DNA of 64,000 nucleotides from JACROF01 sp964533055 (GTDB lineage: Bacteria > Patescibacteriota > Microgenomatia > Levybacterales > UBA12049). The position numbers and the translations under genes were made by a program. Below are positions 28,250 to 36,088 of the stretch, piece by piece. The stretch is taken from NCBI GenBank assembly GCA_964533055.1, contig CAZHKZ010000002.1:1-64000 (forward strand). Reading direction: 5' to 3'. The notes under the pieces were generated by a model. It did no database searches. It saw only the letters and a program-made list of their open reading frames with translations, and was not told where the DNA came from. How positions within the stretch are numbered: position 1 is the first letter of the stretch; every line of letters begins with the position of its first letter.

Positions 28250-29113
28250 ATGAGTAAAATTTCTGTCGTTTTAGCGACTTTTAATGAAGAGCAAAATATA
28301 AAAGAATGTCTTGAGTCTGTAAAAGGGATCGCAGACGAGATCATAATTGTTGATGGAACTTCATCTGATAATACAGCCCAGATCGCAAAAGATTTTGGAG
28401 CTCGGGTCATTCTTGAGGAAAATCGGCCTAACTTTCATATAAATAAGCAGAAAGCTATATCCGAGGCAAAATATGAGTGGATACTTCAGCTAGATGCAGA
28501 TGAAAGGGTCACAAAGCCTCTTGCACAAGAAATACTTTCAGTTGCTTCAATGACTAATGAGGAAATCGAGAGTTATGAGAATAGTCTTGAGAAAAAAGAT
28601 CTTTTTGCAAGACACTCAAAAATTTTAGAGTCTCGTGATGGTGAAATAGGGAAAAAGACTGGGGAATATGCAGCTTTTTTCATTCCAAGACTCAACTTTT
28701 TTCTCGGAAAATATCTAAGACATGGCGGTGTCTATCCAGATGGGGTTATTCGTCTTATTCGAAATGGAAAAGCACATTTACCTGCTAAAGATGTTCATGA
28801 GCAGATGGAGGTTAAGGGTAAAGTTGGGTGGCTTCAAAATGATCTGCTTCATAAGGATTCTCCTACATTTGCAAGATATCTTGTAAGAAATAGTAGATAT
28901 ATCAATCTAATTGCTAAGGATCTAGCTCGAGATCATGTAGGGAAGAATCTATTTGAATTTATAAAGTATATGGTCATTCTTCCACTTCAATGGTTCTTGC
29001 TTACTTTCATCCGACATAAGGGATTCATGGATTCTTGGCAGGGTTTTGTATTTTCATTATTTTCATCGTTACGGTTTCCGAGAGCGTATATGAGATATCT
29101 TAATAATTCATAA
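28250..29113 (+). CDS. GT2 glycosyltransferase, WaaE/KdtX-like (III)
   Basis: Protein of 287 residues. ISVVLATFNEEQNI, IADEIIIVDGTSSDNT at about 26-41 and QLDADERVTKP at about 79-89 identify the WaaE-like subfamily; VVD-N/H is replaced by VDG here. A charged stretch of about 50 residues (NEEIESYENSLEKKD onwards) is inserted before the acceptor half. The ATG at 28250 is preferred to the GTG at 28244 because it gives the standard MSKISVVLATF start. It follows a 44-nt gap and probably heads the unit that ends at 32748. Confidence 0.85.
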   Translation: MSKISVVLATFNEEQNIKECLESVKGIADEIIIVDGTSSDNTAQIAKDFGARVILEENRPNFHINKQKAISEAKYEWILQLDADERVTKPLAQEILSVASMTNEEIESYENSLEKKDLFARHSKILESRDGEIGKKTGEYAAFFIPRLNFFLGKYLRHGGVYPDGVIRLIRNGKAHLPAKDVHEQMEVKGKVGWLQNDLLHKDSPTFARYLVRNSRYINLIAKDLARDHVGKNLFEFIKYMVILPLQWFLLTFIRHKGFMDSWQGFVFSLFSSLRFPRAYMRYLNNS

Positions 29114-29114
29114 T

Positions 29115-30647
29115 ATGAAAGCTCTCACGACATTAAATCAAGATAAATGGTGGCAGCTACTCCTAGCTCTGATAATTCTTTCCACACTTTTTGTTGGAAT
29201 TGGAACAATTCTCATTGGTAACTTTCCATTTTGGTATGATCCAGCGAGAGATTTTTTGATGGCATGGGACAATCTGTCACACCCAACATTGATTGGACCT
29301 ACATCTGGAATACCCGGAATTTTCTATGGACCGTATTGGATCTGGTTACTCTCAGTTGGTGTGTTCATTTCTAAAGACCCCAGAATTGCCATGTTAATTG
29401 TCCTAGCAATCCCTTACTTGCTCATTTTGCCCATATTCTTTATCCGAGCCATGAAGTCATACGGGAAGGTCGCATTGGTGGGAGTTTGGGGACTTTATGC
29501 TGCAACATTTGGAATTGAATATGCTACAAAGCCTTGGAATCCCTATCTTGCACCAATTCTCCTCATTGTTCTCATTGCAATATTCTCCAATCTTGAACTG
29601 AAGAATATCTCTAAAAATACAATTTCTCGCTTGCTATTAGCAGGAATTGTGGGTGGGCTAATCGCAAATGCCCATCTGTCTCTTGGATCTGGGATACTGA
29701 TTGGCTCAGGTTTCTATTTGATTTTATCGACAATATTTGCTGACTCAGTGAGTAGAGGAGATTTAGTGAAAAGACTCATTCATAGCGTAGCTTCGGGCGT
29801 GGTTTTTGTAATTGGGGTAGGGATTAGTTTTATTCCATATATGCTTTTTGAAGCTAGGCATGGGTTTAACCAGACTAAGATGCTTATTTTTATGGTGACG
29901 AGTCCATTCCCGGTTGTCGGAGTTTTGGGCTTAAGTAAAGATGATATTTTACGTCAATTTCCATTAGTAGCAGTTCGCCTGCTTGGTATTCCAGAGAAGT
30001 TTATTGTGATTGTTTTCGCTGTTATCACACTTCTATTTATCATATTGCTTGTTGAGAAGAAGATCGCTTTAACATTGTCGGACAAAAAAATATTGGGAAG
30101 CATTTCGTGCATCTTTGTAGCACTTTTTACAATTTATATGACGTCTAAAAATCCAGTTTGGGAGTATCATTTTATAGGTATGGAAGTTCTTTTACTTTTC
30201 TACATCCTTATCATTGCAGATAAGATGCGCTTAATCAGATTTGCAATCATTATTTTTGCTGGAAGCTTGTTGATTTCACATGTGTCAAGTTTCACCCATG
30301 TTTTGCAGTCAGATGAGCGTTTTGAAGATGTCTTGTCTACAAAGGTTGAAGTAACCGAATCTGTGATGAGAGATGCGAAAGGTTCTAATTATGTTGTATA
30401 TCCACATAGTTCATCGATTTATACATATGATTATGCCTATCTTTTTAGATGGAAAAAGGGAGTGAATGTTCCATTTGATCCTTCACAGAATACATATAAG
30501 TCAAATACCGCATATCTTATTATTCCTTCAGTGGGAACAGCTGTAAAGCAAGATTTTATTTCAGGAAAGACCAGGGACGGCGGATATGTGCTTACCAAAG
30601 AATGGGCTGTTCGAGAAGTGGAAGTGCAAAAAATTGAAAAGAAATGA
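29115..30647 (+). CDS. GT-C-like membrane protein with YDPARDF loop
   Basis: Protein of 510 residues with about 11-12 membrane helices. The first loop holds WYDPARDFLMAWDNL at about 40-54, then GIFYGPYWIWLL, similar to the D-x-x-x-D first-loop motif of ArnT-like transferases. The soluble tail is short, about 85 residues. The family name is not certain; a GT-C fold is inferred from the acidic first loop and topology. It overlaps the next GT39 gene by 4 nt. Confidence 0.75.
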   Translation: MKALTTLNQDKWWQLLLALIILSTLFVGIGTILIGNFPFWYDPARDFLMAWDNLSHPTLIGPTSGIPGIFYGPYWIWLLSVGVFISKDPRIAMLIVLAIPYLLILPIFFIRAMKSYGKVALVGVWGLYAATFGIEYATKPWNPYLAPILLIVLIAIFSNLELKNISKNTISRLLLAGIVGGLIANAHLSLGSGILIGSGFYLILSTIFADSVSRGDLVKRLIHSVASGVVFVIGVGISFIPYMLFEARHGFNQTKMLIFMVTSPFPVVGVLGLSKDDILRQFPLVAVRLLGIPEKFIVIVFAVITLLFIILLVEKKIALTLSDKKILGSISCIFVALFTIYMTSKNPVWEYHFIGMEVLLLFYILIIADKMRLIRFAIIIFAGSLLISHVSSFTHVLQSDERFEDVLSTKVEVTESVMRDAKGSNYVVYPHSSSIYTYDYAYLFRWKKGVNVPFDPSQNTYKSNTAYLIIPSVGTAVKQDFISGKTRDGGYVLTKEWAVREVEVQKIEKK

Positions 30648-32176
30648 AAAACTTTTTTAAACCCATATTTATCCTTTTAGCGATAGTATTGCTTGCTGCG
30701 TTCCTGAGACTTTATAAAGTAGACTCAAATCCGCCAGGACTTTACATTGACGAAGTCTCTATTGGTTATAACGCCTACACGATTCTGACTAAAGGCGTTG
30801 ATGAGTATGGTACTCCGTTCCCATTATGGTTTAGGTCGTTCGGAGATTATAAGATGCCTGTCTATATCTATGCTGTTAGTGGTTCGATGTTGGTATTTGG
30901 TAAGACAGAGCTCGCAGTAAGATTGCCATCAATTGTGGCGGGTATCATGACCGTACTTATTCTCTATCTTTTTATTAGAGGGTTTGAAAAAAAGACAGAT
31001 AAGCGGGGTGAATATAAATATCTAGCAATATTAAGCTCATTTCTCCTAAGCATTTCTAGCTATCATATTCAGTTTTCTAGAGGTGGCTTTGAAGTCAACG
31101 TAGCGCTCTTTATTTTCTTGAGCGGTTGTCTCTTCCTTCAGTACTTCTTAAAATACCAGCAAAAAAAATATCTCGCAGTAAGTTTTTGTCTTTTTGTTTT
31201 AAGTTCATACACGTATCATTCTTTCAGAGTTCTTGCTCCGATAGCTATTTTCACAGGACTCATTCTCCTTAATACTATGCGAAGTCTCACGAGGAGAGAA
31301 ATTTTTTTGAGCGGAATAAGTTCGCTGATATTATTTTTGCCGTTAATTATTTTTTCAGTAAGTCCAAATGGATCACAAAGATTTAGTCAGACCTCGATTT
31401 TTTCAGAATATCCGCTTACAAACGAATGGGCAAAGCTTTATACGTATCCAATGGTCCTTTTAAAAAATTACGTTTCGTATTTTTCGCTTCATTTTCTTTT
31501 TAGTTTTGGAGATGGCATTGGGAGACATCAGGTTCCAGGTTTTGGCCTTCTTTTTAGAACTCAGCTCCCACTTCTGATTGCAGGTATTGCTGCACTCATT
31601 AAGATGAGAAAGACTATGCTTGCAAGAACAATGCTATTTTTGCTCCTTGTTGCGCCAATCCCTGCAATGCTTGCAAGACCAAGTCCTCACAGCCTCAGAC
31701 CACTTCTTATTGTCATTCCGTTAACAGTGATTATGGCCATGGGCCTGCGCTACCTCTTTACTGGGTTTGGAAGATGGGGTAGGGGTGTTGTACTTATCTT
31801 AGCCTGCATCTTCGTGTATGAGTTTAGCTCTTACCTTTTTAGCTACTATGTTCGCTACCCGCAGATCAATGCCCTTGATTGGGGAGCAGGATATAAAGAG
31901 ATTGTTCAGAAGGCAGGAGCGCATAAAGACGAATATCCACGTATTGTTATTGATAAAAAACTTGATAATGCTCTAATCTATTTCAAATTTTACGACGAGT
32001 CTCTTGATCCTATTCTTGTAGGCAACGACTGGAAATTTCCATTGGGAATAAGCGGTGTTAAAACAATGTATATTCGGCCAAATTATGGCAACGTATCTGA
32101 AAATGTTTTTGATACGGTTAAATTGCCTGGGAAATATGGCGATACGTTCGCTCAGTTTTGGAGGGAAAGTCAGTGA
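30644..32176 (+). CDS. GT39 membrane glycosyltransferase, GYNAYS subfamily copy 4
   Basis: Protein of 510 residues with about 11 helices. YIDEVSIGYNAYTI at about 34-47 and DEYG follow TM1, with the DE catalytic pair at about 36-37, and GDYKMPVYIYAVS in the second loop. The RPSPHSLRPLL loop is shared with copies 1 and 2 in the form ETPHALR or DVPHAVR. Its C-terminal soluble tail is about 100 residues. It overlaps the small membrane protein at 32173 by 4 nt (GTGA). Confidence 0.88.
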   Translation: MKNFFKPIFILLAIVLLAAFLRLYKVDSNPPGLYIDEVSIGYNAYTILTKGVDEYGTPFPLWFRSFGDYKMPVYIYAVSGSMLVFGKTELAVRLPSIVAGIMTVLILYLFIRGFEKKTDKRGEYKYLAILSSFLLSISSYHIQFSRGGFEVNVALFIFLSGCLFLQYFLKYQQKKYLAVSFCLFVLSSYTYHSFRVLAPIAIFTGLILLNTMRSLTRREIFLSGISSLILFLPLIIFSVSPNGSQRFSQTSIFSEYPLTNEWAKLYTYPMVLLKNYVSYFSLHFLFSFGDGIGRHQVPGFGLLFRTQLPLLIAGIAALIKMRKTMLARTMLFLLLVAPIPAMLARPSPHSLRPLLIVIPLTVIMAMGLRYLFTGFGRWGRGVVLILACIFVYEFSSYLFSYYVRYPQINALDWGAGYKEIVQKAGAHKDEYPRIVIDKKLDNALIYFKFYDESLDPILVGNDWKFPLGISGVKTMYIRPNYGNVSENVFDTVKLPGKYGDTFAQFWRESQ

Positions 32177-32748
32177 AGAGGATACTACTTATAGTCATTG
32201 CTATTATTCAGATTGCATACTTTTCGTACTGGTATTCGTGTCTAAGACTCGCTGATTTCTACTATTTTTCAGCCTTTAATTTAAAGTTACGACTTGAAGA
32301 TACAGCTCGATATGATTCATATCAGCCGTATCTGATTGCAAAGATTTTCAACAATAAAGTAAGCGGATTCGCTGTCGAAGTTTATTCAATACTCTCACAT
32401 TATTTGGATATCACATTTTTAATCCAGTTCTTCTCACTTATAGGTTGTTTTGGGATTGTCCTCGGGTTTCATTTTATTTGGAAGCGAGAAAAGGCTAAGG
32501 CCATGGCTTTGTTTGTAGGAATTGTCTCGCTTTTGATCCTCAGTATCTTTTTGCCATCTAACAGATTCTTTGTGCCGTTTATCTTTACATTCATGGCTAC
32601 AGGTCTCTTACTGTCTCTATATGGTGTGAAAAAAGCACTCGACTCAAAGCCAAGACTCTTGCCAGTTTTTGTCCTCCTCATACTATTAAGCATCTGGTGG
32701 TTTTTTGTGTTTGGTTTAAATTTGATCCAATTCTGCATAGCTAAGTAA
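32173..32748 (+). CDS. Small multi-pass membrane protein, putative GT39 companion (II)
   Basis: Protein of 191 residues with an N-terminal helix, an extracytoplasmic segment of about 60 residues and four further hydrophobic segments. It shares with the 25996 product the ordered elements YD, NKV, L-D-I-x-FL and GIVSL. Start choice: GTG 32173 has GGAGG (32160-32164) 8 nt upstream and overlaps the previous stop; a TTG at 32158 would add MEGKS and is less likely. It ends the unit, and a 39-nt gap with a promoter follows. Function unknown; a link with the adjacent GT39 is inferred. Confidence 0.75.
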   Translation: MKRILLIVIAIIQIAYFSYWYSCLRLADFYYFSAFNLKLRLEDTARYDSYQPYLIAKIFNNKVSGFAVEVYSILSHYLDITFLIQFFSLIGCFGIVLGFHFIWKREKAKAMALFVGIVSLLILSIFLPSNRFFVPFIFTFMATGLLLSLYGVKKALDSKPRLLPVFVLLILLSIWWFFVFGLNLIQFCIAK

Positions 32749-32772
32749 GGCTATTTTTATTTTCTTCGACTT

Positions 32773-32781
32773 TGCTATAAT
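32773..32781 (+). promoter_or_regulatory. Extended -10 TGC-TATAAT, 6 nt before ATG (leaderless) for galE
   Basis: TGC (32773-32775) and a perfect TATAAT (32776-32781) precede the ATG at 32788 by exactly 6 nt. The -35 region is just a T-rich tract. No Shine-Dalgarno sequence is present in the 39-nt gap. Confidence 0.65.
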
Positions 32782-32787
32782 TATTCT

Positions 32788-33759
32788 ATGAGGTATGTTG
32801 TAACTGGAGGAGCAGGTTATATAGGTGGATTTATGACCGTGAGACTTCTTGAAGATGGTCATGAGGTCATCGTTATTGATAGTCTTGAGCGTAGCCATAT
32901 TGAGTCACTCGATAGTAGATTGATTCTTGAACAAGGTAATCTTTTGGATAAGAAGTTCTTAAAAAATGTTTTTACCAAATATAAAATTGATGCAGTTTTT
33001 CATTTTGGAGGCTATATCTCAGTTTCAGAATCAGTCTCAAAGCCTTCAGCATATTTTGCAAATAACTTTCTTGCCACCCTCAACCTTCTAGATCAAATGG
33101 TAGAGAGTGGAGTTGAACGGATCATTTTCTCATCTAGCGCTGCAGTTTATGGAAATCCAACCATGGTTCCAATCCCTGAAAGCCACCCAAAGTCGCCAGA
33201 AAGTCCGTATGGTGATAGTAAGTGGATGGTAGAGCGTATTCTTCATTGGTATTTTGTCTCTAACAAGATTCGCTCAGTTGCTCTTCGATATTTTAATGCG
33301 TCAGGTGCAGCCCTTGATGGGTCGCGTGGCGAGGCGCATGATCCTGAGACACACATCATCCCACTGGCTATCGCTGCAGCTATGAAAGGCACTACATTTA
33401 CCTTATTTGGAAGTGACTATGAGACAAGGGATGGTACTTGTGTGCGTGATTATATACATGTGCTTGATCTAGTTGAAGCACATGTGCTTTCGTTGAAAAA
33501 AATTGAGAAAGATGCTGGAAGCTTTGCTTACAATGTTGGAACTGGAAGTGGATATTCCAATCAGGAGATAGTAGATATGGTAAAGCAGGTCAGTGGCAAG
33601 ACACTAGACGTTGCTCTCAAAGACAGAAGAGCAGGTGATCCTGGGGAGTTGATAGCTAAAGTGGATTTGATTAAGAAAGATCTTGGCTTTAATCCAAAAT
33701 TCTCAGATCTTCAGACAGTAATTGGAAGCGCCTGGAAATGGCACTCAAAGAAAGCATGA
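32788..33759 (+). CDS. galE: UDP-glucose 4-epimerase
   Basis: Protein of 323 residues, extended short-chain dehydrogenase. It interconverts UDP-glucose and UDP-galactose (or the N-acetyl forms) in the cytoplasm and so supplies precursors to the surrounding transferases. The NAD-binding GGAGYIG is at 7-13, an acidic D31 ends beta-2, SSSAAVYG at about 115-122 holds the catalytic serine region, and Tyr141 and Lys145 in YGDSK form the YxxxK pair. RYFNASGA and RDYIHVLDL are GalE hallmarks. Usual length is 320-340, so it is intact. The start is fixed by the promoter 6 nt upstream. Confidence 0.92.
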   Translation: MRYVVTGGAGYIGGFMTVRLLEDGHEVIVIDSLERSHIESLDSRLILEQGNLLDKKFLKNVFTKYKIDAVFHFGGYISVSESVSKPSAYFANNFLATLNLLDQMVESGVERIIFSSSAAVYGNPTMVPIPESHPKSPESPYGDSKWMVERILHWYFVSNKIRSVALRYFNASGAALDGSRGEAHDPETHIIPLAIAAAMKGTTFTLFGSDYETRDGTCVRDYIHVLDLVEAHVLSLKKIEKDAGSFAYNVGTGSGYSNQEIVDMVKQVSGKTLDVALKDRRAGDPGELIAKVDLIKKDLGFNPKFSDLQTVIGSAWKWHSKKA

Positions 33760-34814
33760 AAATAGCCCTGGATATCTCCCCACTTTCATCTGGACATAAG
33801 GTTCGCGGCGTCGGTTTCTATGTTAAATACCTTATGGAAGCACTGGTAAAGCATGACACACTTCATGAATATCAGTTTTTTAATAGCATTAATGAGGTTA
33901 AATCTGCAGATATTATTCACATCCCATATTTTGATCCATTTTTCAGGCATCTCCCGATTTTGAAAAAAGCGCCGACAGTAATTACAATTCATGATCTTAC
34001 GCCTATAAAATTTCCTTCACACTTCCCGGTAGGTATGAAAGGAAGTGCGCTTTGGCAGGTAAATAAGAGACTTGCCCTCTTATCAAGTGCAATTATTACT
34101 GATTCAGATTCATCGACAAATGATGTCATCGAGCTTATGGGGGCAAGACGAGAAAGGGTTCATACGGTTTATCTTGCACCTGGTGACCAGTATTCAAGTA
34201 GAACTGCATCAAGTTTTCAGATAAAAGACCTCATTAAAAAATATAAATTACCAAAAGATTTTGTTCTCTACGTTGGGGACGTAACCTGGAATAAAAATCT
34301 TCCTCGAATTGTTGAGGCTGCGATCAAGGCTCAAATTCCACTTGTATTGGTAGGTAAAGCAATTGCAAATACAGATTTCGATAGATCTCATCCATGGAAT
34401 GCAGATCTTTTAGCTGTCCAGAAATTGACATATGGCAATAATGATCTCTATGTGCTTGGATTTGTGCCAGATGATGAGCTGAAGGCTCTCTATGCTCACG
34501 CAAAAGCTGTCTTACTTCCATCTCTCTACGAAGGATTTGGACTGCCTGTTGTTGAGGCAATGGCATCAGGGTGTCCAGTGATTACGTCAAAAATGGGATC
34601 GTTAAGCGAGGTAGCTGGAAATGCTGCGTACTTTGTTGATCCTTACAGTATTGAAGCAATTGCTGACGGAATAAAGGATGTTTTTCAGAGTAAGTCGCTT
34701 CAAGCGCAGTTAAGAAAAAGTGGACATATTCAGGTTGAGAAATTTAGTTGGAAGAAAACAGCTCTTGCAACAATAGATGTTTATGAAAAAGTTGTTATGG
34801 GCAAATCATTATGA
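33756..34814 (+). CDS. GT4 glycosyltransferase, mannosyltransferase-like
   Basis: GT-B enzyme of 352 residues. The N-terminus LDISPLSSGHKVRGVGFYV carries the glycine-rich acceptor loop, HDLTPIKFPSHFP is at about 83-95, YVGDVTWNKN at about 172-181 and the EX7E motif EGFGLPVVEAMASGCPV at about 257-273. It starts at the ATG overlapping the galE stop, not at the ATG 18 nt further upstream, and ends with an ATGA overlap to the flippase gene. It is the last gene with the codon use typical of the left part. Confidence 0.9.
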   Translation: MKIALDISPLSSGHKVRGVGFYVKYLMEALVKHDTLHEYQFFNSINEVKSADIIHIPYFDPFFRHLPILKKAPTVITIHDLTPIKFPSHFPVGMKGSALWQVNKRLALLSSAIITDSDSSTNDVIELMGARRERVHTVYLAPGDQYSSRTASSFQIKDLIKKYKLPKDFVLYVGDVTWNKNLPRIVEAAIKAQIPLVLVGKAIANTDFDRSHPWNADLLAVQKLTYGNNDLYVLGFVPDDELKALYAHAKAVLLPSLYEGFGLPVVEAMASGCPVITSKMGSLSEVAGNAAYFVDPYSIEAIADGIKDVFQSKSLQAQLRKSGHIQVEKFSWKKTALATIDVYEKVVMGKSL

Positions 34815-36088
34815 TAGTTACAGTAGTTGCATTAGTAAGAAGGTTTATCAGGCATCCCCTAATCACAGGTAGTTCAATTGTCTTTATTGGTTCATTTTTA
34901 GTTAGTATTACAAACTATATTTATAATTTGTTAATGGGTAGATTCCTTTCTGTTCAAGATTATGGATTGCTGACCTCTCTTACCTCAATTTTGGTGTTAT
35001 TAGGGTTGTTCAGTAACGCATTCACCAATGTTTTTGTTAAATTCTCTGCATCTTTTAAAAGTCAGGAGAATGAAGGTGGGATAAATTTATTAAAAGCATA
35101 TGGAATAAAGTCTTTAAGAATTTTCGCACTTTGTCTTTTGGTTTTATTAGTAGTTGCCTCACCATTTATTCAGAAATTTTTACACATAGACCATATTGAA
35201 TACATATTTTTAATAGTTAGCGCTGTTATATTCTCATTATTCTTAACACTACCCCTTGGCATTTTACAGGGAAGAATGCAGTTCCTTTTATTATCAGCAG
35301 CGAATATCAGTCAGCCAATTATTAAGATTATTGTTTCAGTTACCCTGTTAATATTAGGCTTCTCCGTAATTAGTCCGTTAATAGCAATTTCGGTTTCTAC
35401 TTTAATACCTTTAATCATTCTTTATTACATGCTGTTTTCAAAAAATGGGAGGGGAATAAATAAGGACTTAGATGTTGGTCTATTCAGAAAAGACTTTATA
35501 CATTTTTCCTATACGTTTTTTTTGGCTGGTGTTGGAATTGCTTTATTGTCGAATACAGATATTCTTCTAGTGAGGGTTTTCTTTAGCGATATCGTTTCTG
35601 GACAGTATGCAGCACTGTCGCTAATGGGAAAAGCGATATTCTATCTGATAATGCCGATAAATTTTGCCTTCTTTCCCTTAATAGCTTATAAGAGAGAAAG
35701 AAAAGAGAGATTATTTGGAACTGTTCTTCTTGCATTTTTGATTGTAGGATCAGCATCAATTCTCTTGTCCTTTATATATTTTGTTTTCCCATCACTAGTC
35801 TTGGGAATTTTCTTTCCAGCACCTGATTATAAAGTACTTAAAGATTATCTTGGTATCTATTCAATCTATATTATTCTATTTTCATTCGCCACGTTGTTTG
35901 CCAATTTTTTCTTATCAATTGGTAAAACCGACATTTATAAAATTTCATTGTTTGCAGCATTTTTTCAAATATTTGCGATCATCTTATTTCACAAATCATT
36001 ACTTGAAGTAATTCTTTGTCTGCTTATAGTTTCATTATTGTTTTTGCTTGTCCTGATAGGCTATTATCTTAAGCATGGAAAAGATTAA
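34811..36088 (+). CDS. Oligosaccharide flippase-like MOP exporter
   Basis: Protein of 425 residues with about 12 membrane helices. The N-terminus has GRFLSVQDYGLLTSLTSIL, the standard start of Wzx/O-antigen flippases, and LGILQGRMQFLLLS further on. It is shorter than the first flippase and belongs to a different branch. Codons are visibly richer in TTA and ATA than in genes to its left, which suggests a different origin. It overlaps the GT2-GT4 fusion gene by 14 nt and would export the glycan made by that neighbourhood (inference). Confidence 0.85.
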   Translation: MIVTVVALVRRFIRHPLITGSSIVFIGSFLVSITNYIYNLLMGRFLSVQDYGLLTSLTSILVLLGLFSNAFTNVFVKFSASFKSQENEGGINLLKAYGIKSLRIFALCLLVLLVVASPFIQKFLHIDHIEYIFLIVSAVIFSLFLTLPLGILQGRMQFLLLSAANISQPIIKIIVSVTLLILGFSVISPLIAISVSTLIPLIILYYMLFSKNGRGINKDLDVGLFRKDFIHFSYTFFLAGVGIALLSNTDILLVRVFFSDIVSGQYAALSLMGKAIFYLIMPINFAFFPLIAYKRERKERLFGTVLLAFLIVGSASILLSFIYFVFPSLVLGIFFPAPDYKVLKDYLGIYSIYIILFSFATLFANFFLSIGKTDIYKISLFAAFFQIFAIILFHKSLLEVILCLLIVSLLFLLVLIGYYLKHGKD

